From Paludibacteraceae bacterium (GTDB lineage Bacteria > Bacteroidota > Bacteroidia > Bacteroidales > Paludibacteraceae), in NCBI GenBank assembly GCA_017448345.1, contig JAFSLP010000048.1, positions 1 through 46,794 of the forward strand: a stretch of DNA of 46,794 nt, in the 5' to 3' direction. How positions within the stretch are numbered: position 1 is the stretch's first letter; the number at the start of each line of letters is the position of its first letter. The notes beneath the pieces were generated by a model that saw only the letters and a program-made list of their open reading frames with translations, did not search any database and was not told the DNA's origin. Shown here piece after piece: positions 23,084-36,100 of this stretch. A program made the translations under genes and the position numbers.

Positions 23084-23228
23084 ATTGACCTCGAACCCTG
23101 CGTAGTGGTAATGCAATGGTATCGGAATAGTATTTCAGGAGGAGGGTATCACCACGGAGTCAGGGAATAATTAACAATTAAAAATTAACAATTAATATCC
23201 CGATAGGCGAGGGGCTGTTTGCTGTTCT
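23081..23228. repeat. 148-bp intergenic repeat, copy A
   Basis: It aligns without gaps to 43261-43408 (offset exactly 20180) with about seven mismatches. It contains TCGAACCCTGCGTAGTGGTA, then TTTCAGGAGGAGGGTATCAC, then AATTAACAATTAAT-type AT repeats. Weaker similarity continues on both sides. No conserved ORF: a 19-codon frame in this copy is interrupted by TAA in copy B. Confidence 0.9.
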
Positions 23229-23277
23229 CGTAACACGCTTGTTTATAGCGTTTTATAGAACCTTCTCGTAAGCGTTA

Positions 23278-23321
23278 CCTATGCGACACATGGACGACAC
23301 CTATGCAATACCTATGTAATA
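23278..23321. repeat. Four 11-bp tandem units in the intergenic region
   Basis: Units CCTATGCGACA, CATGGACGACA, CCTATGCAATA and CCTATGTAATA run without gaps. The TATGCGA core is shared with the array upstream of porW. Confidence 0.65.
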
Positions 23322-23399
23322 ATGTTTAATTTCTTTGCGCTTTTTTCGTGGATTCTAAAGTGCCCAAATGCAGGGTTTTCAAAAATGAGTCCGAATTGC

Positions 23400-23443
23400 C
23401 CCTTACTTAACCCTTATTTGCCTCTTACTTGCCTATGGGATGC
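23400..23443. repeat. Second 11-bp periodic array in the same intergenic region
   Basis: Units CCCTTACTTAA, CCCTTATTTGC, CTCTTACTTGC and CTATGGGATGC have an 11-bp period; the last is degenerate. The rest of the 22826-23536 gap shows no convincing gene. Confidence 0.5.
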
Positions 23444-23470
23444 CGCTATGACGGGGTGCCCGTCTGACAG

Positions 23471-23500
23471 AAAAACAGCCCCGCGAAATCAGTTCGCAGG
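23471..23500 (-). terminator. Terminator of the giant-protein operon
   Basis: On the minus strand CCTGCGAA (23500-23493) pairs with TTCGCGGG (23487-23480), eight pairs with one G-U. GCTG and five T's (23475-23471) follow. It begins 37 nt after the stop of the last gene. Outer arms CAGAAAAA/TTTTTCTG (23468-23475, 23505-23512) can extend the structure. Confidence 0.6.
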
Positions 23501-23536
23501 ACCATTTTTCTGACTCTTTAACGGTTTAACGTCGCT

Positions 23537-24142
23537 TCAGCGACCATCTAAACTCTTTAACTCTTTAACGCGCAGCGACATCTTGAGTGCTGCATAGCCT
23601 GCGGCAAGGAGTAGCATCCAGAACCACGGCGTGTCACCGAGAGGAAGTCCGGGGTCTTGCTGGTCGGAAACGACTACCCAAGCACTGCCATCCCACGTAT
23701 AGGTTATTCCGTCAACTATCTTCGTTGTTCCGACAGGTACACTTCCCGTTTCAATCCACCCTTCGCCGTCCCACATCCAGTATTTACCTCCGTCTTCCTC
23801 TTCTTGCCCTTCATAAGTGCCATCATATCCGGGTGCACGTCTGGGTCCGAAAGAGGGGGAATACGCCGCCATGGGGGCATAGGAAGCCGCCGGAGTGTAT
23901 GGTGTATGGTGTAGGGTGTAGGGGTGCGCATAAGCGGGAACCGCCGCAGAATGTGCACGGTAGGAGGAGGCAGGAGCGGTGGTATAGCCTATGCGCGGAC
24001 ATGCAGAGGCGGATACACCACCCTGCATGGGCGCACAGCTGCGCATCGTATAGGTGGGTGCCGCTCCCAAGGAGAGCACCACACCTGCCAGAAGCCATAT
24101 GAGGAACAGAGGTTTTTTCATTATTTCTTTCATAACTGACAA
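23537..24142 (-). CDS. Small secreted protein (201 aa) with C-terminal hydrophobic segment
   Basis: The N-terminus is a signal peptide (MKKPLFLIWLLAGVVLSLGAA from the third Met, residue 8). The middle is rich in Pro, Tyr, Ala and Ser. Residues about 118-160 contain two similar Trp-rich motifs (KYWMWDGEGWIE and YTWDGSAWVVV), and the giant protein upstream has a like motif (YIWYDGAWLA). The end is PLGDTPWFWMLLLAAGYAAL, then basic residues (KMSLRVKELK). This is a tripartite layout of a polar motif, a hydrophobic helix and a positive tail, as in sorting or membrane-anchor signals. The gene starts 4 bp after the giant gene's stop, so translation is probably coupled. The exact start among Met1, Met4 and Met8 is uncertain. 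Family unknown; a role in anchoring or presenting the giant protein is speculation. Confidence 0.7.
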   Translation of the reverse strand: MSVMKEIMKKPLFLIWLLAGVVLSLGAAPTYTMRSCAPMQGGVSASACPRIGYTTAPASSYRAHSAAVPAYAHPYTLHHTPYTPAASYAPMAAYSPSFGPRRAPGYDGTYEGQEEEDGGKYWMWDGEGWIETGSVPVGTTKIVDGITYTWDGSAWVVVSDQQDPGLPLGDTPWFWMLLLAAGYAALKMSLRVKELKSLDGR

Positions 24143-24146
24143 TATC

Positions 24147-27100
24147 TTATTTCGTTACTAACTTACCTGTTGCATCATAGGTACGGTTACCGATGCGGAT
24201 ATACATCTTGCCGTCCATAAGCACTTTCTGCGCCTTCACGCCTTGCGCATTGCCGTCTTGCACCTCGCCTGTGCCGGTAGGTATCTGCGGGGCGTTGAAC
24301 TTGCCGAACAGGACAAACCTGCCGCGTGTGGTGCCTTCCGCAGCGTCGTACGTATAAGCGGAATTGAGGAGGTCGGTCCGTACGCCGGTCTCGTTATCCA
24401 TGAGCCATACATATGCCATCCTATCCAGCCAGTCGTTCTCGCGGAGGGAGAAGGTCAGTTTCTGCGCGGCAGGGCTGAAGACGGTGAGAGGTATGCCTCT
24501 CTCCAAGAGCGAGTCTGCCACTCCGGCAAACGCCATCTCTCCGTATGCGTGCGAACTATAGAGTAACGCGCGCGACGCCTCGAAGGACTGCTTGGCGACG
24601 TCGATGCCTGTCTTGTAGGCTTCTTCGTAGCGTTCGGGGTGCGAGAGGATGCTGGTATGGTCGCCTATGCCGTTCTCATCCTGCACATCCAGATGCAGCC
24701 ACTGCAGACGCACCGGTTCATCTTCGGCAGCCACTCTGCGTTGCGGAACAGCAGCTACCAGAGATGCGCCTGCAAACGAGATAGATGACTGTCCTTCGGA
24801 AGCCTGATAGCTGAACGGTATAGCCGGATAGATAGCCTCAGGGATGCCTTGGTCATAGGAGCCGTCGGTCATGAGCCAGCTGACTTTCATGCCGGTCTCG
24901 GGGTTCGCCTTGCTGTTGTCATAGACACTCATGAGCGGTGAAGAAACGATGTTCCATCCCGCATGTTTGTCTCCGGCTGCTCCGAGGTCGTAGGCAACGG
25001 AAGTGGTGGTGCCCAGAGAAGCGGAGCTGACAGTTCCCAAGGGGAAGTAGAACTCACGGTAGTACGCGGAGTTAGAGAACATCTCATAGCCCACACCGCC
25101 TTGGATGTAGTCATTCTCTCCCAATGCCACCCAGTTGTCATTTCCTGCACCGTTAGCCGCACGGGTTGCTTCATTATAACGCTTCAGCAACCATGTGTTT
25201 CCATACGGAGTATTGGCACCGTGCGATACCTTGATATCTTTCAGTTTCGCCGTACAGTTACGCGGCAGCGCGAACTGGTAGTAGCTTGCCGACTCGTATG
25301 TGATAGGCGCATAGGGTCCTGTGACAGTCCGCTTGTTCGGCGCGATACGTGTGTACCAAGTCTCGGTAGCGGTAAAGTTGCCGCTGATAGCCGCAGCCTG
25401 CCACGGCAGCGTACGGAGCACCAGTTTGCCGATTGTTAGCGTGCCGCCGGTGATGGTTACCGAAGCCTCCGGACGGATATACAATGCTGCAAGCGTGGTG
25501 TTCGCACTGATGGTCAATGTGCCGGAGTTGACATAGACGATGCTGGATGCGTCCGTGCCTGCCGTCGTGCCGATGAACGGAATCGTGTATTTCTTCAAGC
25601 TGATGACGGTATTGTCTTTGTCCTGCACCTTGATGGACAACTGCGTGCCTGCGTCTCCGCTGTACGACAATACTAACGTACGGTCTGCGTCACGGTAGTT
25701 CGCCGAACTGATGGCATCCGCTGTCGCTTTGTCCTTTTGATAAACAACCCCGTTGATGGTATAGGGCCATCCCGAAGCCGTCCATCCGTTGGCGTTGATA
25801 GTCAGGGTGTTTGCTGTCCAATCGACGATGTCGAGCAACGAACCCGTCTCATCCAATGTCCAAGTAGCCGTATAGGTCTGATCCTCCGCAGGCATGATAG
25901 CTGCCGGTGCCGGTGTCCAACCCGCAAACGTGTAATCGGTCTTGGTTACCGTAGGAGCGGTAAGCGATGCACCCACTTTCACTACTCCGTCAGGTGTTCC
26001 TGCTGCCGATACGGAACCGCCGTCCAAGTCCCATGTCAGGGTGTAGCCTTCGGCAACCTCGTACTTGTACGGGCTCTGACCTGCGAGCGAGAACTTGTAG
26101 TAGTTGCTTGTGGTCTTGGTCGGAGCGATATAGTTGGCAAGACCTTTGTCTATATTATACCATCCGCCTTGCACAAGCAATGCCGTTGCTGCCGCCTTGG
26201 TGTTGGTAGCGTAAGCCCTCGCAGCTGTTGCAGCAGTTACGTTGAACTTACCGCCGGTAATAGTTGCTTTCGGAGTTGCCACAGGATCTGTCAAAGCAGC
26301 CAACACTTGAACACCAAACGCATATTTATCTGTAGTTTTAGCATTCACCGTGAATGTACCTCCACTTATATTGGCTGTACCTGCGTCGTGATAAACTGTT
26401 TCATCCGTTGCGGTAAATGTACCTGAATATACATCCACGCCGTATGCATTACCCGTTGAGGCTTCCACATCGAAAGTACCGCCCTCAACATTCAATGTAC
26501 CGTTATAAGATGCTGTTGCGGTAGGAGTGTGACCACCAACTCTTGCGCCGTATGCAGTTGTACCACGGATATAGAAATCTGCGGGTGCTTTGATAGTTGT
26601 TGTGTTGTTTCTACACTCTACTCCATAAGCGGCACCGGCAGTTTGAACATCAATCTTACCACTATTGATATTGACGATACCGTATGTGATGATTCCATAG
26701 CCGATTTTTGAATTTGTTGTAGTGATTTCAATCTTGCCGCCATTCATCGTAAATGATCTTGATGTCGAATTCGTTACTTGCACGCCTACCAATGTTGCAG
26801 TAGAAGACTCTCCGCCTATTGTTCCTGCCTCGAAAACAACCTTACCTTTAGCTATATACACCGTATAAGAAGTGGATGTTGTTGAAGGATTCTGCCACAA
26901 CTTTCCTTCTTTTTGCGAAGTAAGGTCAGTGATAGTGAGAATAGGAGCATTAGTTGAGGGAGACATATAAAGCATATATCGTGCAGTACTTTCCACGGTA
27001 TGACCGTTCAAGTCAAGAGTACAGTTCTTTGCACCGGAATATGTCAATGTTTCAGTTATGCCTGAAATATCTTGCAGAATCTTAATCGTCGGTGCTGCGG

Positions 27101-30100
27101 CAGCCTCATTGGCAGCCTTAAAGGCATCAGCAAGCGTTGTATAAGGCGTTGTAGTACCGCTAACAGTCACACTTGCCACATTCTGTGCCCAAGTGGCGGT
27201 ATAGGTTCTGTTACCTGTCGAGCCTGCCGGAATAGTTACCGTCTCGGTCGCATCAGAGAGACCTGTACCGGTCCAACCTGTGAAGGTATAACCTGCTTTG
27301 GTCGGGTTGCTGAGTGTAATAGCTGCCGACTCGATGTTGTAAGTCGTCGGGTTGGCAGGTGTGCCGGCTGTACCACCATCAAGGTCATATGTGATGTTAT
27401 AATTAACCATAGTCCACTGAGCAGTATAAACCATATCATAGTCTTGCATTGTGGTCTTCGGTGTCTGCACTTCGCTCATACGCTCGAAGTACCACCCGGC
27501 GAAGGTATAGCCGTCACGAGTAGCCGTCGGAGCGGTGATAGCCGTACCGTAAGCGTATGTGCCGCTGGCTGTACCACCGGTAAGCGTTCCACCGTTGGCA
27601 TTCCATGTCAGGGTATGACTACGGACGGAGAACTGCGCGTAGTAGGTTACATCGGCTGTCACTTTGGTTGCCGTTGTTATCTGTTCTCCGCCTGTAGCGG
27701 CAGTAAACCAACCGTTGAAGTCATAACCAGTCTTGGTTGCCGTAGGCAATGTACCTATTGCAGTATTGTAGTCCTTCGTCGTTGAAGGAACCGTGCAGGA
27801 ACCACCGTTCGTTGTAGCATCCCATGTAACGGTATATTGGTTGATAGTCCACGTAGCCGTGTAGGTGGTGTTCGCCGCAGGCATGGTAGCCGCTACAGCA
27901 GGAGTCCAAGCCGCGAAGGTATAACCGCTCTTGGTCGGGGTGTTCGGTGCCACGATGGTAGTACCGGGTTTTACGTAGCCGTTGTAACCCTTGGTATAGT
28001 CGCCTGTCAGGTCATCGCCATCGGTGGACCATGTCAATTTGTATGCCTCGGCTACCTCGTAGTTGTAGGTTATTCCACCCTCTGTGAGCGATGCAGGCAG
28101 TACATGATAATTCGTAGCGCAGTTGTCTTTGACAGTCGTGTTATGTACATAGTAACCACCGCTGATGGATGCTGTTGCAGAAGTACCTTTATACAATTCT
28201 CGGCTTGTACCGCTGAACTTACCGCCATTGATAGTTACAGAAACACCCTCAGTATTAGATGCAACGACTGTATAGCCAGTTTTGCCTCCCGTTGCTGTAT
28301 ATGTACCGCTATTGACGGTAAGCGTTCCTCCTTTCGCAGTGAGTGCATAGACTGTACCGGCAGAACCGTCAGTAATATTGGATTTGGCAGTAACAGTTGC
28401 ATTGGTAAGTGTGGTGGAGACAGTATTGTATATGCCATATACTGCAGTTGTACCTTCGGCATAGACCGTACCACCGGTCACAGTAACATTGCCGGTGGCA
28501 TTTATACCAAACGCACCATCACTTGCGGTAGCGGTATTTTTCGCATATACGGTACCGCTTTCGAGTATGAGCGAACCTTTAGCCACATAGAGACCATATA
28601 CATTACTTGCGATACTTGCCGTATGGTCGATTTTGCCGCCTGTGCCACTGTCTTTTATGGTAACGGTTATTCCATCAGCATTGACGATGAACACTCCGTT
28701 TTTCTTCGTTGTAGAAGCAGAAGATACCGTCTTGCCGTTGAGGTCGATGGTCATTGTAGCGGTTATATCCACCTGAGCCGTTACCGATGCGTCCCGTAGC
28801 ATCGTGACGGTCGGATTGGTCAATTCGTTGGCAGCAGCGATGGCAGAGGCGACAGTGGCGTAATAGGTCGTTGTCTCGCCTTCTGCTGCGACACTTGCCA
28901 CTGCCGCATTCCACGTAGCCGTGTAGGTCTTGTTGCTCGCAGTCATGGTTGCTCCGGGCACAGGGCTCCATGCGTTGAAGGTGTAGCCTGCCTTGGTCGG
29001 TGTGTTCGGCTGAACGATTGTTGCACCGACTGCGGTTATTCCTGCTGTGTAATCGCCTGTGAGCGCATCGCCGTCGGTTACCCATGTAACCGTATAGGCA
29101 TCCGTTACCTTGTACAGATAGTCCTCGCCTATGCTGGCGCGCTCCGCTGCGGTAGTAGGAACAACATGCTTGGGCGACGGGATATACTGCGTGTCATCAC
29201 CTCCGCCGTCGATATTGATGTTGAAGTAACCGCCAGTCACATAGTAGTTAGACGCGTCGGTAGTACTCTGGTAACTGAGGAACTGCTTGGTCGTACCGGT
29301 CAGTTTGTATTTACCGCCGTAGATAAACATCTCCGGCTCTTCGCCGTCCGCACCCGCGGAAACATGTACGCCGACAGCCTTGTTACCGGTGATGTTAATC
29401 ACACCGTCCTCCACCTGAATGTTTCCGGCATTGGCGCTACCGCCGTTCTCATCCGCATTCGACCAGAATCCATACGCTGTATTCGTTGCCGTGACAGACA
29501 GATTGATGGTGTTAATCTGCGCGTAGCCGTCCGAGTCATCGCCGCCGGCATTGATACCACCGACAAACACACCGACTGCATCGTATGCACCGCTGACAAT
29601 CACATCCACGTCAGCACCTTCCGGTATGGTCAGAAATTCGTTCGCCACATACATACCATATGCCGTTGTGCCGGTTGCTCCGGTGGTCGTAGCCTTAACC
29701 GTACCACCGTTGACATCGACTGTAGAGCAGGAATAGATGCCATACGAGTCTTTAACTGCTTTAGCCTCCAGTGTACCTCCGTTCACATCGACGCGGCTTG
29801 CGTTGCTGCTTACATTGACTGCAGTGGCAAATGCCGAACTACCGGTGTTGGTGTTCTCGGCATAGACCTTGCCTTCGTTTATCTGCAATGTGCCTCTTGC
29901 CACACTGACTGCACAGACAAGAGCATTGGTATTCACCACCGTGCGCAGTTCACCGCCCTTGGCACCGGATGTATCGGTGATGGTCAGTTTCTTGCCGGAG
30001 GCATTCATGGTGATGACATTCATTACCGTACCTGCCACTGTATGGTTATTGAGGTCAAGCGTTCCATTATAACTTGTGTTCGTGTACGATACTCCCGAAG

Positions 30101-33100
30101 TAAGACCTAATATATCCTGCAAGATCGTGATTGTCGGTGCCTTAGTCGCTGAATTGGCTTTGGTAAAGGCATCAGCTAATGTAGCATGATAAGTCGTGGC
30201 ACCATTGATAGTGACGGATGCCACAGTCGGTGCCGTGGAATAGTGTGCATAGTAAGTAGCCGCAGCAGTCACAGCAGGTAGCGGACTAACTAACGCACCG
30301 CCATCGGTGGTGGACCAGCCATCGAAGGTATAGACATACGTTGCGTCGGCAGTTTTGGTCGGCGTAGCACCATCATACGAAGGCGTTGCGCCGTAGTTCA
30401 CTGCCGCGTCTGTTTCAATAATAGTACTACCATTCTTCCATGTGATAGCAAACGTATTGATGTTCCACGTAGCGGTGTAGGTCGTATTCGCCGTAGGCAT
30501 GGTGGCTGCCACAGCAGGCGACCAAGAAGCGAAAGTATAGCCGGTCTTGGTTACCGTAGGAGCAGTAAGCGATGCACCCTTCTTCACATAACCGCTTGGT
30601 GTACCCGTTGCATCCACGGTAGCCTGTGTGCCGGCAGTCGTTACCGTACCGCCGTCAAGATCCCATGTCAGGGTATATGCCTCTGCCACTTCGTACTGAT
30701 AGGTAATTCCACCTTCTGTCAACGGTGTCGGGAGTTGGAGTATATGGTAGTTTGCAGCGCAGTTGGCTTCAATGGAAGTGTTGTGAACATAATAACCGCC
30801 TCTAATAGACGCTGTTGCTTTAGTTCCTTTAAACAACTCTCCCGTTGTACCACTGAACTTGCCGCCGTTGATAGTTACTGTATTGGAATCTTCATTGCGC
30901 TCATAGACGGCATATACCGTAGTTGTCCCTGTCGCAGTATAGGTACCGCTATGGATAGTAAGGTCTGTATTAGCATAGGCATAAACAGCCATACTGTTTG
31001 TTTCCGAAGCCGTTGCCGTAACCGTGGCATTGGTAAGCGATGCGGTGAGAGCAGGTGCGGTTGCTACATACGTATATATACCTCGTACCACACCACTACC
31101 TTCTGCATAGACCGTACCACCGGTCATCGTGATATCTCCTGAAGCATATATACCCCACGCATAGGTTTTTTCGGGACGCCATGCCTCCACCCTACCTTCG
31201 GAAATAGTAATGGCAGTAGAGGCTACGGAATATATACCATAGGCACGAACCGTTGATGTATCCTTTGCAGCAGTATTCTTTGCATAGATAGTTCCGCCTT
31301 CCAGATTGAGCGTACCGGCTGCAACAGATACACCATATAGATGACCTTCGACACTTGCTGTATGGTCGATCTTACCGCCTGTGCCGCTGTCGGTTATTGT
31401 GACGGTCTTGTCCGCAGTATTGATTTTGAATACGCCGTTTTTCTTAGTTGTAGCAGTGCTGGATATCGTCTTACCGTTGAGGTCAATCGTCATCGCAGCT
31501 TTTATTTCTTGTTGCGTCGTTGATGCATTCTTGAGCATCGTCACAGTCGGATTGGTTAGAGCGTTTGCCGCCGTAATAGCAGAAGCAACAGTCGTATGAT
31601 ACGTTACCGCTGAACCTGCCTTCACTTTTGCTACAGGATCGGTGGTTACCAAATAGCGATAACCGGCTGCGTACTCGGCATCGTCTGTGTCGAGGTTAAG
31701 GACTACCTTGCCACTGCCCTTGTAGGTTTCGACTTTCGTCTTGTGGTTGGTGCCGGAAGACTCATTGAAGTAGCCGCCGTTAATCGTCAGCGTAGCATCC
31801 GTTGATTTATATGCGATGTTATTCTGATTGGTCTTGAACTTACCGCCACCAACTGTCATCGTGGAAGTGCCTTCAGAAATCAACGCATAGCAGTCGCTTT
31901 GACTTGCCGTTGTTCCGTTCGCTTCGAACAGACCACCGTTAACGGTGGTGCTTCCGCCAGTGCCTTGCAGCACACGTGCCCTCGTTGGAGCCTCTACATA
32001 TAGATTCGGGTTTTCCTCGATAGTAGCCGTTCCGTTTTGCGTATATACGCCATAAGCATAGTTATCTGATTTAGCATTCAATGCAAAGGTTCCGCTTATG
32101 TTGAGTACAGAAGTCTCTGTGTTAGGATTCAAACCGATAGCCTGACTCGTCTCGCCTGTAACATTCATCTTACCGCCTTTCAGTTCTACCGTACCGCTAC
32201 CGTAATAGCCTCGCCCGTAGTATTTACCTTTCACGATAAAGGTACCGTCGGACTGCGTGAATTTAGTGCCGGAGCCATTAACCACAAATCCATTCATCTG
32301 TTTGTCTGTACTCGTATTCTCCGCATAGAGTGTTCCACCTGCCAACTCTACCTCAGCGCTGCCCTCCACAACGATATAAATAACCGTCATTGTTGAAGAA
32401 CCTTGATAGTAAATCTTTCCGCCTTTGGCAGAAGAGTTATCGGTGATGGTCAGTTTGCTTCCCGTCCCCTTTACCGTAAAGGCACGACCAAGGGAACTAT
32501 CGAAGGTAGGAGTAAGGGTGAAGTTATTAAGATCAAGCGTACCTGTCCAAGAATTGGCATCAAAGGTATAGTTACCGTCAGACAGCGTACAATTGTCAAG
32601 CAATGTAATCGTCGGATTGGAAACAGTCTTTGCATAATCAAATGCCGCTTTTACGGTAGTGTAATTTTTCGTTGTTGAACCCGTCTGCACTTTCGCCACA
32701 TAGTTCACATCAATGCGGTAGCGATAGCCGTTGTTGTATTCCGCATCGACAGCAGCGGAAGTGATAGGCGTAATAACACAGGTGTCCGATACGAAGGTTG
32801 CCAGTTCCGTATTGTGGACATAATAACCGCCTGCCAATACGGTGCGTTTGTCATTGTTGTCCGGAAGCGTGACATTATGCGTACCGGTCGAAGAGTATGG
32901 TTCGGCGGTGCCAAACAAAGGTTTGAACTTACCGCCTCTGACGATGATTTGCGCCGTGGCAGAGCCGTAAGTACCCGTCCGCGTGTTTTCCTGACGGAAG
33001 ATACGGGAGTAACCTGCCGTGGGGTTGATGCAGACAAACTCGCCGCCGTTGACCGTTACTTTGGCATTCATAGCATATTTACTATCCCCGTCCAAGCCAC

Positions 33101-36100
33101 CGCATGACCATGCGCCTATAGAAAGATTGCTTTCGGTTTTCACATTGAATGTACCGCCGTTCACTTCTATCTCCGCAAGGTTGTTGGCGGCATCCGCATC
33201 GCAATAACCATTGCTGTTCCATGGACCTGCCTCAACGCCTGTCGCAGCGGCATAACTATTGATATTAAATACGGGATTGCCGCTGATTGTCGCTTTGTTG
33301 CGATATGAAGCTACGCCCACAGGACTGCTATTCTGGTAGATAGTGAAAGTACCGCCTGATACATTGAGCGTACCCCAGTTGCGGAGCAAATCAATATTGT
33401 TGCCGTTGGCCACCCAAGCACCGTTGTTGCGCGTATCCACAAGGAAGGTACCGCCGGAGATGTTCGCTTCCGCTTTTTCGTCCAATAACAGATTGTGTGG
33501 AGTCGCGGTGTCAAAGATACGGGCAGCAGTAACCTGCATGGCAAAGACCTGTGTAGCGGTAGCGGCGGAGCATTTCACATTGAAGGTACCTCCGCTTATA
33601 TTCACGATACCGTGTGCTCCGTAGTTGGTGCCATCCACGGTTTTGCTTGTAGCATTCGCTTGTACGCCACACGCATTCTTCGCTGTGGCGGTCACATCAA
33701 TCGTACCGCCGGTTATGTTCAGCGTACCGTTGTATCGTGTCTGACCATCTGTGCTGATCCAACCGGTAGCCATCGCTCCGTTAATACTCATTAAACCGGT
33801 AGCTTCTATCTTTGCAGTGTCGCCAATGGTCGTGGTCCGTTGTACTGCATATATGCCGATAGCATAGCCGTTAGAGCCGTCGTCCAGACCCGGCGAGTTG
33901 GCTTTGACCGTACCGCCTGTGATATTGGTAATACCATAGGACTGCACCGTATAAGCGCAGTACTTGGCTTTCGACTCCAATGTACCGCCGGTCATGGTCA
34001 GTTTGGCGTTGTCGCTGGCTGCCACATATACCGCTATCGCCGGATGCCAGTTGGCATCGTTCTGGTTATTCTCCACATACAACGTACCGCCTGTCATGAG
34101 CAACTCGCCGTTGGAGACAACAACAGTATAGATATTGCTTGCGCTGGTGCGCACGATGGACAGTTTGCCTCCTTTGGCGGTAGAATTGTCGGTTATCGTG
34201 AGTTGGGCATCCGTCTTGTTGAAGTCCAAGAGACGATCTACTGTACCACCGGCAGAGAGGGTAAAGTTATTGAGGTCGAAGGTCGTCTTGGCATTTGCCA
34301 CCTCCGGTTTATAGAGAATCTTATCCGCCAATTCGACATTGTTGAGCAGTGCAATGGTGCAGTTCGCATTTTCCTGTATCACCGCCCATGCATCGAGGAA
34401 GTCCTCATAGTTGGTCCATGCGCCCGAGCCTATCTTTACTTTGGCTTCGTAATACGTACCCACGGCGGTATATGTTGTATTGTCATATATCGGTGCCGGA
34501 GTTGGTGACCAGCCCGTGAAGTAATAGGTCTTGCCATCGGCTGCCACGAAGGATGTCACCTCCGTGTTGGCGGGTGTTACGCCCGACTGCAAAGTTTCGG
34601 ACTTGGTGTAGGAAGTACCTGCGTTCCACGTGACGGAGAACGGTGTCTTGAGCTCATAGACATATGTCTTGCCACCGACTGTCTCGCTGATGTCGGTAAT
34701 AGTGGTGGTTGAACCTTTGAGTGCCGAAATCTGACCCTTGTATGTAGTACCTGATTTCTCGCAGTACTTGCCGCCGTTGAGCACGAGGGTCGAATTGGTG
34801 ACACCGCTTTTTTGAGTCAGAGAAACAATATACGAACCTTCAGAATAGAAATAACCTCCGTTGACGGTTACATTGGAATATGCCTTGTAAGTTGCCGTTA
34901 CATTGCCTTCTCCGTCTTTCACATCACGCAACATAGATGCTACTTTGACAGCTTCAGCCGTACCGATGAAGGTACCGCCATTGATAGTTACAGTAGCAGA
35001 CTGGTTGCCGTCGGCATAATCCATGGCATAGAGACCAACTTTTGCATCAAAAGTACCTCCGTTGATGGTTGTTGTACCGCCACGTACGCCAACACCTATC
35101 GGACTTGCACCCTTGGAAGCGGTGAAATTACCGCCGTTAATAACCACATTCGCATTCTTGGAAACGCGAATACCTTCTATATTCCAAATAGAAGTCAAAT
35201 CGGCTGCTGTTGACTGTGCATCGAAGGTACCTCCGTCCACATTGACAATACCTCCTTCTGCTGAGTTAACACCTACCGCCCAAGTGGCTGCTGTTCGGGC
35301 AGTGAAGGTACCGCCGGTGATATTGAGTGTACCGCTGTTACCTGCCTGCGTACAAACGGCAGAGCCGCCTGTTTTAGTGGTAGCAGTGATAGTGCCGCCG
35401 GATATGTTGGCAACCGCATTGGCTCCGTAGGAATAAACGCCTAACGCACCTGTGCCTGTCGTGATAGTAATCTTTGTCGTACCGCTCATATTGAAAGTAC
35501 CATTATTCCACAGAACCACACCGTATGCGTTCGTTCCGTATTTGGTAGTACTATCTTCGATATAATCTGTTCTGGCAGTTATCGTTCCGCCTGTTGCATT
35601 GAATACTGAGGCACCATCCGAAGCATAAGCACGCGGGTCGAGCCTTGAGCATGCGAGTAGTGTACCACCGGACATGGTGAAGGTGGTACCCGCACTGCCT
35701 AATACCGTGCGGACACCGGCACCGGAGACACCGTCTATACAAGTATTTTGTGCGGACAGCTTACCTCCTTTAAGTTCCAATTCTCCGTTTAGAATTTTTA
35801 TACCATATAGTACCGTTGCGGATGCATTGGCTTTGTGTCTTAAAACACCACCCGATCCTGAATCATCAATGATAAGTTTGCACCCTGCTTTATCTATCTT
35901 GAAAGCAGCTGTGGCTGTTGCTGCGCTGCAAGTAATAGTATGCCCATTCAGGTCTATCGTAAGTGACTGCGCCCCGCTGGCTGAGTCAGGTTTAAGCTCA
36001 TATTCCAATGAGGAAGAGAAATTACTGAGGATTTTTATCGTAGCCACCGGCATATTTTGTGCAACAGCCCAAGCCTTTGAGAACTTCTCGTACCGTGTGC

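Noticed and set aside
23278-23443. The periodic arrays considered as a CRISPR
   Set aside because: Units are 11 bp with no unique spacers and no cas genes nearby; they are simple tandem repeats.
23322-23513. A 63-codon plus-strand frame in the intergenic region
   Set aside because: It overlaps an 11-bp array and the giant-operon terminator and is not protein-like.
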